Shown here: positions 46,842 through 55,175 of the stretch, piece after piece
Numbering within the stretch: the first letter of the stretch is position 1
How the letters are laid out: each line of letters begins with the position of its first letter
From: Leclercia adecarboxylata
Lineage (GTDB): Bacteria; Pseudomonadota; Gammaproteobacteria; Enterobacterales; Enterobacteriaceae
NCBI RefSeq assembly: GCF_023639785.1
Contig: NZ_CP098325.1
Location: forward strand, 1,178,001 to 1,242,000
Direction of reading: 5' to 3'
Length of the DNA: 64,000 bases
The notes under the pieces: model-generated
Databases searched by the model: none
The model's input: the letters and a program-made list of their open reading frames with translations, nothing else
Told to the model about the DNA's origin: nothing
Position numbers and translations under genes: made by a program

Positions 46842-47756
46842 TCAGTCATAATTAAAACCATCGGTATTGACCTGATCAATAAAGCTTGAAAAAACTCTGC
46901 TGGTTGTAGCCGTCCGGTTATACATCATATAAATATTTATCTCAGGCAATGAAAAAGGAACATCGATTTTTTTCAGCATAAGGGTATCGCGGTACTGTTT
47001 ATAGGCAATTTCCGGTATATAACCCAGCAGGTTGGAGGCACTTATCATGTTAATAAGCGAGAAGAAAGAATCACTGCGGAAGCCAAATTTTCTTTCCGGG
47101 ATATATTGATCTGATGACGCACGTAAGTTCGTTACGTTAGCGTCATTGGTGATGTAGTAGGTGTATTTCTCTTCGTTTAACTGCTCAAGGGTAACGGAAG
47201 CGCCGATGCGGGGGTGTGCCTGTCGACAGACCAGCACAATGGGAACGCTCATAAAGTGATTGCAGACCACCGAGCGATTGTTCACCGGCGAAAATGAAAA
47301 CACCAGATCGGCTTTGCGATAGGCCAGCAGGTCATCGGCGCTCTCTCTTGACAGCAGCAGATCGTGGTACTCAATCTCATAATTGTGTTCGCGAATCAGC
47401 AGTTTCATCGGCCCGAACAGCCGGTCAGGCGTCAGCACCTGTGGCGCGTACACCGTCAGGCTCTTTTCGAGCGAAGAGCTGTGCATGATGTTTATGGTCT
47501 GTTCGAGCTGGTTGAGGTTCTCTTCCAGATGTTTATGCAGATTAACGCCAACGGTGGTTGGGGTGATACCTTTACCCGCCCTGATAAAGAGGGGATCGTT
47601 CAGCTGGTTTCTCAGACGCTGCAAGGATTGACTGACGGCGGAGGGAGTGATAAAGAGCGTTTCTGCGGCCTTACTGATACTAAGGTGTTGATATATACAC
47701 TCAAATATTACCAGAAGATTTAAGTCAAATTTTTTGAGGTCATAGAGATTAGCCAT
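46842..47756 (-). CDS. ybdO: LysR-type regulator YbdO
   Basis: A 304-residue LysR-type transcription regulator with an N-terminal winged HTH (KFDLNLLVIFECIYQHLSIS, then KAAETLFITPSAVSQSLQRL) and a C-terminal effector domain. It keeps its E. coli position before the dsbG-ahpC region. Base composition is clearly lower in GC than the neighbours, and this continues into the 220 bp upstream (47757-47980), which hold only AT-rich promoter-type sequence; such tracts are often H-NS bound. The effector is unknown from sequence. Confidence 0.92.
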   Translation of the reverse strand: MANLYDLKKFDLNLLVIFECIYQHLSISKAAETLFITPSAVSQSLQRLRNQLNDPLFIRAGKGITPTTVGVNLHKHLEENLNQLEQTINIMHSSSLEKSLTVYAPQVLTPDRLFGPMKLLIREHNYEIEYHDLLLSRESADDLLAYRKADLVFSFSPVNNRSVVCNHFMSVPIVLVCRQAHPRIGASVTLEQLNEEKYTYYITNDANVTNLRASSDQYIPERKFGFRSDSFFSLINMISASNLLGYIPEIAYKQYRDTLMLKKIDVPFSLPEINIYMMYNRTATTSRVFSSFIDQVNTDGFNYD

Positions 47757-47980
47757 AATTCATCCTGATTAGCTGTTCTGCCATAATTGGCATAGATAAA
47801 ATAACTATAGAAGTTAGCCAGGTATTCATCATCCATTTGAATGCCTGACTTAACGAATCTTGAACTTCTACTTAATATATCATGGTTGTAGATAAATTGA
47901 ATAAACAAGCCAGTGCGTCAGAGGATAATTTTGGTCAAATAAATTTGGCAGAAGGATTGATATGCTGATTTGTGCCCTTT

Positions 47981-48175
47981 TCAGGAGGTGGCCATCATTA
48001 ATTTGAGCTGTAGAGCATCCGGTAATCCTGCGACCTGCTGTCATTCATTCTCATTATTCATCTTATAGATAGCCGGCGTGGCAGCGGCGCCCGGCGAAGC
48101 CATCATCGCTTCGCGATCTATCAGGGCATTCATGCGCTGCCAGAGAGACAGGGGGCGTTTGAATATCTTAAATCC
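47981..48175 (-). pseudogene. dsbG: dsbG remnant (C-terminal end only)
   Basis: On the minus strand from 48142 to 48041 the frame reads WQRMNALIDREAMM, then AAATPAIYKMNNENE, then TGA; continuing in the same frame past this stop it reads QQVAGLPDALQLKLMMATS to a second TGA at 47981. This parallels the DsbG C-terminus as I recall it from E. coli (DLGANVTPAIYYMSKEN, then LQQAVGLPDQKTLNIIMG). The gene's place and orientation between ybdO and ahpC match E. coli dsbG. The thioredoxin active site, signal peptide and about 75 percent of the gene are gone and one internal stop is present, so periplasmic disulfide isomerase DsbG is not made from here. Confidence 0.82.
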
Positions 48176-48200
48176 TTATAAAACAACGGCAAAGGTGCGA

Positions 48201-48237
48201 TTAGATAAAACCTATCGCAGCCATAGATATTACAACG
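48201..48237. promoter_or_regulatory. OxyR-type binding site upstream of ahpC
   Basis: TTAGATAAAACCTAT, a 7-bp spacer, then ATAGATATTACAACG fits the OxyR pattern (ATAGnTnnnAnCTAT twice, 7 bp apart). By hand count 9 of 10 positions match in the first half and 6 of 10 in the second. It lies 296 bp upstream of ahpC and beside the dsbG remnant; in E. coli both genes are OxyR-controlled. Confidence 0.75.
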
Positions 48238-48289
48238 TCTTTGCCAATTGCCCTTTGGTGGGGTGGGTGGTGTAATCCACATCGCTGTT

Positions 48290-48399
48290 ACGACCTTGCT
48301 AAAGGTAATGTAGAGCGCAACGCATCGCCAGCTCTGGCTGGCACTGACGTTACCTTCGGGTAATTCAGGTATCAGGGCCGCCGTCAAGGCGGCCTTTTT
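48290..48399 (+). ncRNA. Candidate structured leader RNA or small RNA upstream of ahpC
   Basis: Four hairpins follow in series on the + strand: ACCTT/AAGGT (48293-48306); GCCAG/CTGGC (48327-48342); TTACC-TTCG-GGTAA (48350-48363), which has a UUCG tetraloop closed by C-G; and GGCCGCC/GGCGGCC (48376-48394) with TTTTT after it, a standard intrinsic terminator. No ORF explains this terminator. With the OxyR-type site at 48201-48237, transcription would start near 48270-48285, giving a terminated RNA of roughly 120 nt or an ahpC leader with attenuation. Both are inference; the start was not identified. Confidence 0.55.
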
Positions 48400-48532
48400 A
48401 CTTTTTCAGTTCACGTAGTAACGCGTAACGGGTTGTTAGGTATCGCTGATTGATTTGATAATGCAAACGCATTAGCCCCCATCGGCAAAGTTGGTTACCT
48501 TACACCTCAACGAAAACACGGAGGAAGTACAG

Positions 48533-49096
48533 ATGTCTTTAATCAACACCAAAATCAAACCTTTCAAAAACCAGGCGTTCAAAAACGGTGACTTCGTAGA
48601 AATCACTGAGAAAGACACCGAAGGCCGCTGGAGCGTGTTCTTCTTCTATCCGGCAGACTTCACTTTCGTTTGCCCGACCGAACTGGGTGACGTTGCAGAT
48701 CACTACGAAGAACTGCAGAAGCTGGGCGTAGACGTTTACTCTGTCTCTACCGACACCCACTTCACCCACAAAGCATGGCACAGCAGCTCTGAAACCATCG
48801 CAAAAATCAAATATGCGATGATCGGTGACCCGACTGGCGCCCTGACCCGTAACTTTGAAAACATGCGTGAAGACGAAGGTCTGGCCGACCGTGGCACCTT
48901 TATTGTTGACCCGCAGGGCATCATCCAGGCCATCGAAGTTACCGCTGAAGGTATTGGCCGTGACGCATCCGACCTGCTGCGCAAAATCAAAGCGGCTCAG
49001 TACGTTGCTTCTCACCCAGGCGAAGTGTGCCCGGCGAAATGGAAAGAAGGCGACGCGACCCTGGCTCCTTCTTTAGATCTCGTAGGCAAAATCTAA
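48533..49096 (+). CDS. ahpC: Alkyl hydroperoxide reductase peroxidase subunit AhpC
   Basis: A 187-residue typical 2-Cys peroxiredoxin that reduces H2O2 and organic hydroperoxides in the cytoplasm. The peroxidatic Cys is in FTFVCPTEL (residue 47) and the resolving Cys in GEVCPAKW (near 166). ATG 48533 follows GGAGG by 8 bp. Codon use is that of a highly expressed gene. AhpF, its reductase, follows after a REP-like hairpin. Confidence 0.98.
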   Translation: MSLINTKIKPFKNQAFKNGDFVEITEKDTEGRWSVFFFYPADFTFVCPTELGDVADHYEELQKLGVDVYSVSTDTHFTHKAWHSSSETIAKIKYAMIGDPTGALTRNFENMREDEGLADRGTFIVDPQGIIQAIEVTAEGIGRDASDLLRKIKAAQYVASHPGEVCPAKWKEGDATLAPSLDLVGKI

Positions 49097-49099
49097 GTC

Positions 49100-49205
49100 A
49101 GTAATGCCCGGTAGCACTTCGCTTACCCGGCAATCAATGGGCGCATCTGCGCCCATTTCATTCCAGCACCATGATGCAAGTTGCATTCAGGCAGCCCGGA
49201 TAAGG
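49100..49205 (+). repeat. REP-like hairpins in the ahpC-ahpF spacer
   Basis: A REP-like hairpin (TGCCCGGTAGCACTTCGC, TTACCCGGCA) precedes a perfect stem AATGGGCGCA/TGCGCCCATT (49136-49145, 49148-49157) followed by TCATTCC. Such a spacer can lower ahpF expression relative to ahpC through partial termination or 3'-end protection. Confidence 0.7.
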
Positions 49206-49244
49206 CCGCTTGCATGATGATGTTTTTTAAGCAGGAGATGAACA

Positions 49245-50810
49245 ATGCTCGACACAAATATGAAAACCCAGCTCAAAGCGTACCTTGAGAAGCTGACCAA
49301 ACCTGTTGAGCTGATTGCCACGCTGGATGACAGCGCTAAATCGGCAGAAATCAAGGAACTGCTGGCGGAAATCGCCGAACTGTCCGAAAAGGTCACTTTC
49401 AAGGAAGATAACAGTCTTGCCGTGCGCAAGCCCTCTTTCCTGATCACTAACCCAGGCTCTGTTCAGGGTCCGCGCTTTGCCGGTTCCCCGCTGGGTCACG
49501 AATTTACCTCACTGGTTCTGGCCCTGCTGTGGACCGGTGGCCATCCGTCAAAAGAGGCGCAGGCGCTGCTGGAGCAGATCCGCGACCTGGACGGTGATTT
49601 TGAGTTTGAAACCTATTACTCGCTCTCATGCCATAACTGCCCGGACGTAGTGCAGGCGCTGAACCTGATGGCGGTGCTGAACCCGCGCATCAAACATACC
49701 GCTATCGACGGTGGCGTGTTCCAGAACGAAATCACCGATCGCAACGTGATGGGCGTTCCGGCGGTATTTGTGAACGGTAAAGAGTTTGGTCAGGGTCGTA
49801 TGACGCTGGCAGAGATCGTTGCCAAAGTGGACACCGGCGCAGAAAAACGTGCCGCGGAAGAGCTGAACAAGCGTGATGCCTATGACGTGCTGATTGTCGG
49901 CTCCGGTCCTGCGGGTGCGGCGGCTGCGGTTTACTCCGCCCGTAAAGGTATTCGCACCGGTCTGATGGGCGAGCGCTTTGGCGGCCAGGTACTGGATACG
50001 GTGGACATTGAAAACTATATCTCCGTACCGAAAACCGAAGGTCAGAAACTGGCTGGCGCCCTGAAAGCGCACGTCAGCGAATATGAAGTGGATGTGATCG
50101 ACAGCCAGAGTGCCAGCAAACTGGTGCCAGCGGCGCAGGAAGGCGGCTTCCATCAGATTGAAACCGCGTCTGGCGCAGTGCTGAAAGCGCGCAGCGTTAT
50201 CATTGCGACCGGTGCCAAATGGCGCAACATGAACGTGCCTGGCGAAGACCAGTATCGCACCAAAGGGGTGACCTACTGCCCGCACTGCGACGGCCCGCTG
50301 TTTAAAGGCAAGCGCGTGGCGGTAATCGGTGGGGGTAACTCGGGTGTGGAAGCGGCTATCGACCTCGCCGGTATCGTCGAGCACGTCACGCTGCTGGAGT
50401 TCGCCCCAGAGATGAAGGCCGATCAGGTCCTGCAGGATAAAGTCCGCAGCCTGAAGAACGTCGATATCATCCTGAACGCACAGACCACCGAAGTGAAAGG
50501 CGACGGTAGCAAAGTGACCGGTCTTGAGTATCGCGACCGCGTGAGCGGAGATGTGCACAGCGTTATGCTTTCAGGCATCTTCGTACAGATTGGTCTGCTG
50601 CCAAACACCACCTGGCTGGAAGGCGCGATCGAGCGCAACCGCATGGGCGAGATCATTATTGATGCCAAATGTGAAACCAGCGTGAAGGGCGTATTTGCGG
50701 CGGGCGACTGCACCACCGTGCCGTACAAGCAGATCATCATCGCGACTGGCGAAGGGGCGAAAGCCTCCCTGAGCGCCTTTGATCATCTGATTCGTACCAA
50801 AACAGCATAA
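49245..50810 (+). CDS. ahpF: Alkyl hydroperoxide reductase flavoprotein subunit AhpF
   Basis: A 521-residue NADH-dependent disulfide reductase that re-reduces AhpC. The N-terminal double thioredoxin-fold domain has CHNC (residues 129-132). The FAD domain starts with [20 protein letters not shown], then the redox pair in TYCPHCDGP (near residues 345-348), the NADH motif [14 protein letters not shown], and [14 protein letters not shown] near the end. Length equals E. coli AhpF. ATG 49245 ([11 protein letters not shown]) follows AGGAGATGAAC. A strong terminator follows. Confidence 0.98.
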   Translation: MLDTNMKTQLKAYLEKLTKPVELIATLDDSAKSAEIKELLAEIAELSEKVTFKEDNSLAVRKPSFLITNPGSVQGPRFAGSPLGHEFTSLVLALLWTGGHPSKEAQALLEQIRDLDGDFEFETYYSLSCHNCPDVVQALNLMAVLNPRIKHTAIDGGVFQNEITDRNVMGVPAVFVNGKEFGQGRMTLAEIVAKVDTGAEKRAAEELNKRDAYDVLIVGSGPAGAAAAVYSARKGIRTGLMGERFGGQVLDTVDIENYISVPKTEGQKLAGALKAHVSEYEVDVIDSQSASKLVPAAQEGGFHQIETASGAVLKARSVIIATGAKWRNMNVPGEDQYRTKGVTYCPHCDGPLFKGKRVAVIGGGNSGVEAAIDLAGIVEHVTLLEFAPEMKADQVLQDKVRSLKNVDIILNAQTTEVKGDGSKVTGLEYRDRVSGDVHSVMLSGIFVQIGLLPNTTWLEGAIERNRMGEIIIDAKCETSVKGVFAAGDCTTVPYKQIIIATGEGAKASLSAFDHLIRTKTA

Positions 50811-50838
50811 GAATGTAAGACAGCACCTGCAATGTGAA

Positions 50839-50868
50839 GAGGCTACCCTGGGGTAGCCTCTTTTTTTT
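50839..50868 (+). terminator. Rho-independent terminator of ahpCF
   Basis: GAGGCTACCC/GGGTAGCCTC with a 2-base loop and TTTTTTTT. The T-tract touches the uspG stop codon on the other strand. Confidence 0.95.
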
Positions 50869-51295
50869 ATCTCACCACCAGCACCGGAATGAAGGCGTGG
50901 CGGATGACGTTAGAGGCGTTCGACCCCAGCAGATGGGTGGAGATGGACGGGTTACGCGACCCGATCACCACGATATCGGCTTTGAGCTCGCTGGCCACCT
51001 CGTTGACGACGTCCCGCACATTGCCAAAACAGACATGGGTTCGGATCCGGGAGGGATCGATGCTGAAATGGCTGACCATGGTTTGCAGCCGGGTCTTCGC
51101 TTCCTGCTCGATATGCTCTTCGAAGCGGCGCATATCGGCGGCGAAGCGATGCAACCCAAAGGTGGCAGAGCCCGGTAAAACATGCAGTAAGTGAATAATA
51201 CCATCCTGCTGCGCGAGGAATTCAGCGTGGCGGATCGCCTTGTCGCTTAACTCCATCTCGAAAACATCCACCGGCATAATAATCGTCTGGTACAT
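50867..51295 (-). CDS. uspG: Universal stress protein UspG
   Basis: A 142-residue nucleotide-binding universal stress protein. It has [20 protein letters not shown] near the N-terminus and the ATP-binding [20 protein letters not shown] near the end, the G-2X-G-9X-GS-type pattern. It is cytoplasmic and monocistronic, with its 3' end at the ahpF terminator as in E. coli. Confidence 0.96.
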   Translation of the reverse strand: MYQTIIMPVDVFEMELSDKAIRHAEFLAQQDGIIHLLHVLPGSATFGLHRFAADMRRFEEHIEQEAKTRLQTMVSHFSIDPSRIRTHVCFGNVRDVVNEVASELKADIVVIGSRNPSISTHLLGSNASNVIRHAFIPVLVVR

Positions 51296-51519
51296 ACCCG
51301 TTTCTCCCTGTTATTTACGCTTAATTCATTCAATCACAAAATATAAATAGATTCTGATAGCCCGGTGACACTTTTTAATATCGCCTCGTTTGTTGGCTTT
51401 TTGCCGCATCGCTTCCTTTCCAGGATTATTCCCAAAGCCGCCCATTTCCCCGGTATATCTCCGGCGATAGCTACCCTTTTAAGGTAAACCCGTCTTTTTT
51501 CTCTGAAACCGGAGGTCAA

Positions 51520-52761
51520 ATGAAAGCATTGACGTATCACGGTCCACACAGCGTTAAAGTTGAAACGGTACCCGATCCGGCCATTGAACAGGCTGATGAT
51601 ATTATTCTGCGCATCACCGCAACCGCCATTTGCGGTTCTGACCTGCACCTCTATCGCGGGAAGATACCGAAGGTAAAACATGGCGATATCTTCGGACATG
51701 AGTTTATGGGCGAAGTGGTGGAGACCGGACGAGAGGTCAAAAATCTGAGCAAGGGCGACCGGGTGGTGATTCCCTTTGTGATTGCCTGCGGCGACTGTTT
51801 CTTCTGCCGCATGCAGCAGTATGCCGCCTGCGAAAGTACCAATACCGGACAGGGGGCAGCCCTGAATAAAAAACAGATCCCGGCCCCGGCAGCGCTGTTT
51901 GGCTACAGCCATCTCTATGGCGGGGTGCCTGGCGGCCAGGCGGAGTATGTCCGCGTGCCAAAAGGTAACGTTGGTCCCTTCAAGGTGCCGCCCCTGCTTT
52001 CAGACGATAAAGCGCTGTTCCTCTCCGATATCCTGCCCACCGCCTGGCAGGCCGCCAAAAATGCCCAGATTACCCGGGGCAGCAGCGTCGCGGTATTTGG
52101 CGCCGGGCCGGTGGGGCTGTTGACCCTCGCCTGCGCGCGCTACCTGGGGGCTGAGCAGCTGTTTATTGTCGATCACCACGACTACCGCCTGCGTTTCGCC
52201 GAGATGCGTTACGGGGCTATCCCCGTTAACTTTGACCGCGACGACGACCCCGCAGAGAAGATCATTGAGCAGACTGCCGGAAATCGCGGCGTGGATGCGG
52301 TGATCGACGCCGTGGGCTTTGAGGCGAAAGGGAGCACCACGGAAACGGTATTAACCAACCTGAAGCTCGAAGGCAGCAGCGGCAAGGCCCTGCGACAGTG
52401 TATCGCGGCGGTGCGGCGCGGCGGGATTGTCAGCGTGCCGGGCGTCTATGCCGGCTTTATTCACGGTTTTCTGTTTGGCGATGCCTTTGATAAAGGGCTG
52501 ACCTTTAAGATGGGGCAGACCAACGTTCATGCCTGGCTGGGCGAACTGTTGCCGTTAATTGAGAAAGGGCTGCTGAAACCCGAAGAGATCGTCACCCACT
52601 ATATGCCGTTTGAAGAGGCGGCCCGCGGCTACGAGATCTTTGAGAAACGTCAGGAGGATTGCCGGAAAATCATTCTGGTGCCCGGGGCGCAAAGCGCGGA
52701 AGCGGCAAAAGATCGGGTCACAGGACTGGTCAACCCCATGCCTGGGGACACGCTTTTGTAA
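51520..52761 (+). CDS. ybdR: Zinc-dependent alcohol dehydrogenase-like protein YbdR
   Basis: A 413-residue medium-chain dehydrogenase. Catalytic zinc ligands are in [12 protein letters not shown] (Cys near 38) and GHEFMGEV. Structural zinc Cys occur in [15 protein letters not shown], and [20 protein letters not shown] is the NAD-binding motif. The substrate is unknown; glutathione-independent formaldehyde dehydrogenases are its nearest relatives by layout. GGAGG lies immediately before ATG 51520. Confidence 0.93.
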   Translation: MKALTYHGPHSVKVETVPDPAIEQADDIILRITATAICGSDLHLYRGKIPKVKHGDIFGHEFMGEVVETGREVKNLSKGDRVVIPFVIACGDCFFCRMQQYAACESTNTGQGAALNKKQIPAPAALFGYSHLYGGVPGGQAEYVRVPKGNVGPFKVPPLLSDDKALFLSDILPTAWQAAKNAQITRGSSVAVFGAGPVGLLTLACARYLGAEQLFIVDHHDYRLRFAEMRYGAIPVNFDRDDDPAEKIIEQTAGNRGVDAVIDAVGFEAKGSTTETVLTNLKLEGSSGKALRQCIAAVRRGGIVSVPGVYAGFIHGFLFGDAFDKGLTFKMGQTNVHAWLGELLPLIEKGLLKPEEIVTHYMPFEEAARGYEIFEKRQEDCRKIILVPGAQSAEAAKDRVTGLVNPMPGDTLL

Positions 52762-52831
52762 CGAAGGTGAACGGAAAGAGGATGCCCGGGCATCCTCTGG
52801 GTAAAGCGCTTTAACGCTTATTCAGATGGGA

Positions 52832-53242
52832 TTAGCGCAGGTATTCGCCTGCCGCTTCAGGCTGCCAGAGCAGTTCCAGCACCTCCAGATGCGTGGCGGT
52901 ACCGCCTGGCAGTTCCCAGTGGATAGTATCCCCGGTACGCAGACCAATCAGCGCGGCACCCACCGGCGCCAGCACCGACAGTTGCGTGCTGCTGTCGGTC
53001 ATCTGCGCCGGGTAGACCAGCGTGCGGGTGCGCACGTCGCCGGTGGTCAGATCGCGAAACGTCACCTTGCTGTTCATGGTCACCACGTCGGACGGCATGT
53101 CCTGCGGCGCGCACATCTGGGCGCGATCCAGCTCTGCGTTCAGGGCATCCGCGATGGGCAGCGATGCAAAGGCCGGTTGCTCCAGCAGACGGTCGATACG
53201 TTCAGCATCGAGTTCGTTAATGATAATTGTGGGTCTGGACAT
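52832..53242 (-). CDS. rnk: Regulator of nucleoside diphosphate kinase Rnk
   Basis: A 136-residue GreA/GreB-like protein with an N-terminal helical segment ([16 protein letters not shown]) and a C-terminal FKBP-like domain ([20 protein letters not shown]) that binds RNA polymerase. It affects nucleoside diphosphate kinase levels. GGAG lies 7 bp before ATG 53242. A terminator-like hairpin stands in its leader (next entry). Confidence 0.95.
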   Translation of the reverse strand: MSRPTIIINELDAERIDRLLEQPAFASLPIADALNAELDRAQMCAPQDMPSDVVTMNSKVTFRDLTTGDVRTRTLVYPAQMTDSSTQLSVLAPVGAALIGLRTGDTIHWELPGGTATHLEVLELLWQPEAAGEYLR

Positions 53243-53289
53243 TATTTACTCCATGTCGTTAATGCTGCGACAACCGCAGAAGAGATGCC

Positions 53290-53324
53290 AAAAGAAAACC
53301 CTCGCCATCCGGTAGCGAGGGTTT
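53290..53324 (-). terminator. Terminator-like hairpin in the rnk leader
   Basis: On the minus strand CCCTCGC and GCGAGGG enclose a 9-base loop and are followed by TTTTCTTTT, about 50 bp before rnk. No minus-strand gene upstream needs it, since the next gene runs the other way, so it may attenuate rnk or end a short RNA. I recall an 'rnk leader' RNA motif in the literature but cannot confirm that this is it. Confidence 0.6.
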
Positions 53325-53652
53325 AACGCTGACTGATAATACTGAGTCTGCGCCCGGGTTTGAAGAGATGGCTGTCACATTCATGGCGTGGATGTAGTCC
53401 GGAAGCCTCAGCTGGGTCGATAGTATGAAATTTAAGCGAAAGAGATGATCCTTTTAAAATTTGGATTATCCTTCTAATGCGCAGGTTATGTAGCGTGACA
53501 CACCCATAACAGCAGAACAACGAAGACTGTAGCACGTATTTCAGTCTTACTTTTCTACGGATTGCGTTACGCTGATCCTCCTGGGGCAGGGGGATGAGCG
53601 AAGCGTAATCCGTGCCTGCCGGTGTGAATCAACAATCTGACCTGAGAGCGCT
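53325..53652. other. Gene-free interval between rnk and the flavin reductase gene
   Basis: No convincing gene is visible. It presumably holds the divergent promoters. A 17-bp imperfect inverted repeat, ACGGATTGCGTTACGCT (53557-53573) against AGCGAAGCGTAATCCGT (53597-53613), pairs at 14 of 17 positions and looks like a dispersed enterobacterial palindrome. Confidence 0.6.
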
Positions 53653-54273
53653 ATGTACTTCTACCAACCTTCGCAGGGGCACGGCCTGCCGCACGATCCC
53701 TTAAACGCCATTGTTGGCCCACGTCCGATTGGCTGGATCGCGTCGTGCGATCCTGAAGGACGCCCCAATCTGGCGCCTTACAGCTTCTTCAACTGTTTTA
53801 ACTACCATCCGCCAGTCATTGGCTTTGCCAGCTCCGGCTGGAAAGACAGCGTGCGCAATATAGTCGAAACCAAAGAGTTTGTCTGGAATCTCACCACCTT
53901 TGATCTGGCCAGCGCCATGAATGAGACCTCCGCCAGCCTGCCGCACGGCGAAGATGAGTTTCTGCGTGCCGGGCTCACAAAAGCTGAGAGCCGGATAGTG
54001 AAGGTGCCGCGCGTCGCCGAAAGCCCGGTCAACTTTGAGTGCCGTCTGTCGCAGTGCATCCAGCTGACTTCCGCCAGCGGCGCCCCGGTCGATACCTGGC
54101 TGGTGCTGGGGGAAGTGGTAGGGATCCACATTGACGAAAGCCTGCTGCATGAGGGGATCTACCAGACGGCGAAAGCGCAGCCAGTGCTGCGCGCCGGTGG
54201 TCCGTCAGCCTACTTCGGCATCAGCGAGGAGCACCGCTTTGACCTGATCCGCCCGGACGCGCGAAAAGGGTAA
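53653..54273 (+). CDS. Flavin reductase-family (FMN-binding split barrel) protein
   Basis: A 206-residue protein of the flavin-reductase-like/DUF447 class. VGPRPIGWIASCDPEGRPNL (residues 22-41) and APYSFFNCFNYHPPVIGFAS are the FMN-binding region. It probably reduces flavin with NAD(P)H or is an FMN-bound oxidoreductase; no partner oxygenase gene is nearby. It is inserted between rnk and rna relative to E. coli K-12 and faces rna, ending 4 bp from its stop. Confidence 0.88.
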   Translation: MYFYQPSQGHGLPHDPLNAIVGPRPIGWIASCDPEGRPNLAPYSFFNCFNYHPPVIGFASSGWKDSVRNIVETKEFVWNLTTFDLASAMNETSASLPHGEDEFLRAGLTKAESRIVKVPRVAESPVNFECRLSQCIQLTSASGAPVDTWLVLGEVVGIHIDESLLHEGIYQTAKAQPVLRAGGPSAYFGISEEHRFDLIRPDARKG

Positions 54274-54277
54274 GGGC

Positions 54278-55087
54278 TCAGTAGCCGATCTTGTCGATCA
54301 CAAACTGTTTGCCACAGTTGCCCGGATGCGGCTGGGGTGCAAATGAGGCGGTGGTCAGTGGGGCATTGATGCTGGCTGCGGTAAGCGACAGCTGCATCTC
54401 CGTAAGATATGCCGGGTTGCCGCTGCAGCTGAGCTTAACGGCTTTCACCGTGGCTGGCCCCCAGCTTCTGGCGACCGCGGCATCGAAGGCGCTGCGGGTG
54501 ACGGTTTTACCGTAGTTATCCGCAAGGAACCGCCCCAGCGGGCTGGTTTTGACTTCCTGGTTCATGCGTACCATGGTGCCGAAATACGCGTCAGGATCGA
54601 AGCCGAAGCAGACCCCGTGTTTGGCATATTCGTAACGCTCGAGGCAGGAGTTGCCGCCTGCGCCGGGCATCACCTCGTTCAGTTTTGCGGCCCCGGTCAG
54701 CGACAGGCCGGTCTCTGCGGCATCGCATTTACGGCTGGCTTTTGCCTCCGGCATATTCGGGATGGGACGGGTCGCACAGCCATAGCGCATCCAGCGACGT
54801 TCGTCGACGCCGCGGGCTGCGATGGATTTTGGCAGACCCGGCCACAGGCCATGCACGGTGAGAATAGTCGTTTTGTCGTCACGCTCTTTTTGCAGGCGGC
54901 ACTCGTCTGGCGCCGCGCGGTTGCGGTCATGCAGGCTCTGGCAAAAACCCGACTGCCATGAGAGCGCCAGCACGTAGCGATCAAAATCCGCATATTGCGT
55001 CGCCTGAAGCGGGGCGGCCAGCGCCGGCAACGCGCACAGCGCAACTGCGGTTACGCTGACAGGCAAAACGAAATCCTTTCTGAACAT
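54278..55087 (-). CDS. rna: Periplasmic ribonuclease I (RNase T2 family)
   Basis: A 269-residue secreted RNase with low base specificity. A signal peptide (1 to about 24, ending LPALAA) is followed by the catalytic motifs CAS1 (LTVHGLWPGLPKSI) and CAS2 (CLERYEYAKHGVCFG), each contributing a His. Several Cys form disulfides. ATG 55087 has AGGAATTGAC upstream. It lies in the E. coli order after rnk, preceded by the dcuC terminator. Confidence 0.96.
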   Translation of the reverse strand: MFRKDFVLPVSVTAVALCALPALAAPLQATQYADFDRYVLALSWQSGFCQSLHDRNRAAPDECRLQKERDDKTTILTVHGLWPGLPKSIAARGVDERRWMRYGCATRPIPNMPEAKASRKCDAAETGLSLTGAAKLNEVMPGAGGNSCLERYEYAKHGVCFGFDPDAYFGTMVRMNQEVKTSPLGRFLADNYGKTVTRSAFDAAVARSWGPATVKAVKLSCSGNPAYLTEMQLSLTAASINAPLTTASFAPQPHPGNCGKQFVIDKIGY

Positions 55088-55135
55088 GTCAATTCCTGGT
55101 GGTTGTAAGCAAAATATTGCTGGGAGTTATTAAAG

Positions 55136-55160
55136 CACAAAAAGCGCCCGCAGGCGCTTT
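55136..55160 (-). terminator. Rho-independent terminator of dcuC
   Basis: AAAGCGCC (55141-55148) and GGCGCTTT (55153-55160) enclose CGCA; the minus-strand stem is followed by TTG within a GCTTTTTGTG run. It lies 16 bp past the dcuC stop and before rna. Confidence 0.85.
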
Positions 55161-55175
55161 ATGCTGTGGGATGGC

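Noticed and set aside
53323..53535. 70-codon minus-strand ORF upstream of rnk
   Set aside because: No ribosome-binding site and no recognisable domain; it ends at the rnk leader hairpin only by chance.
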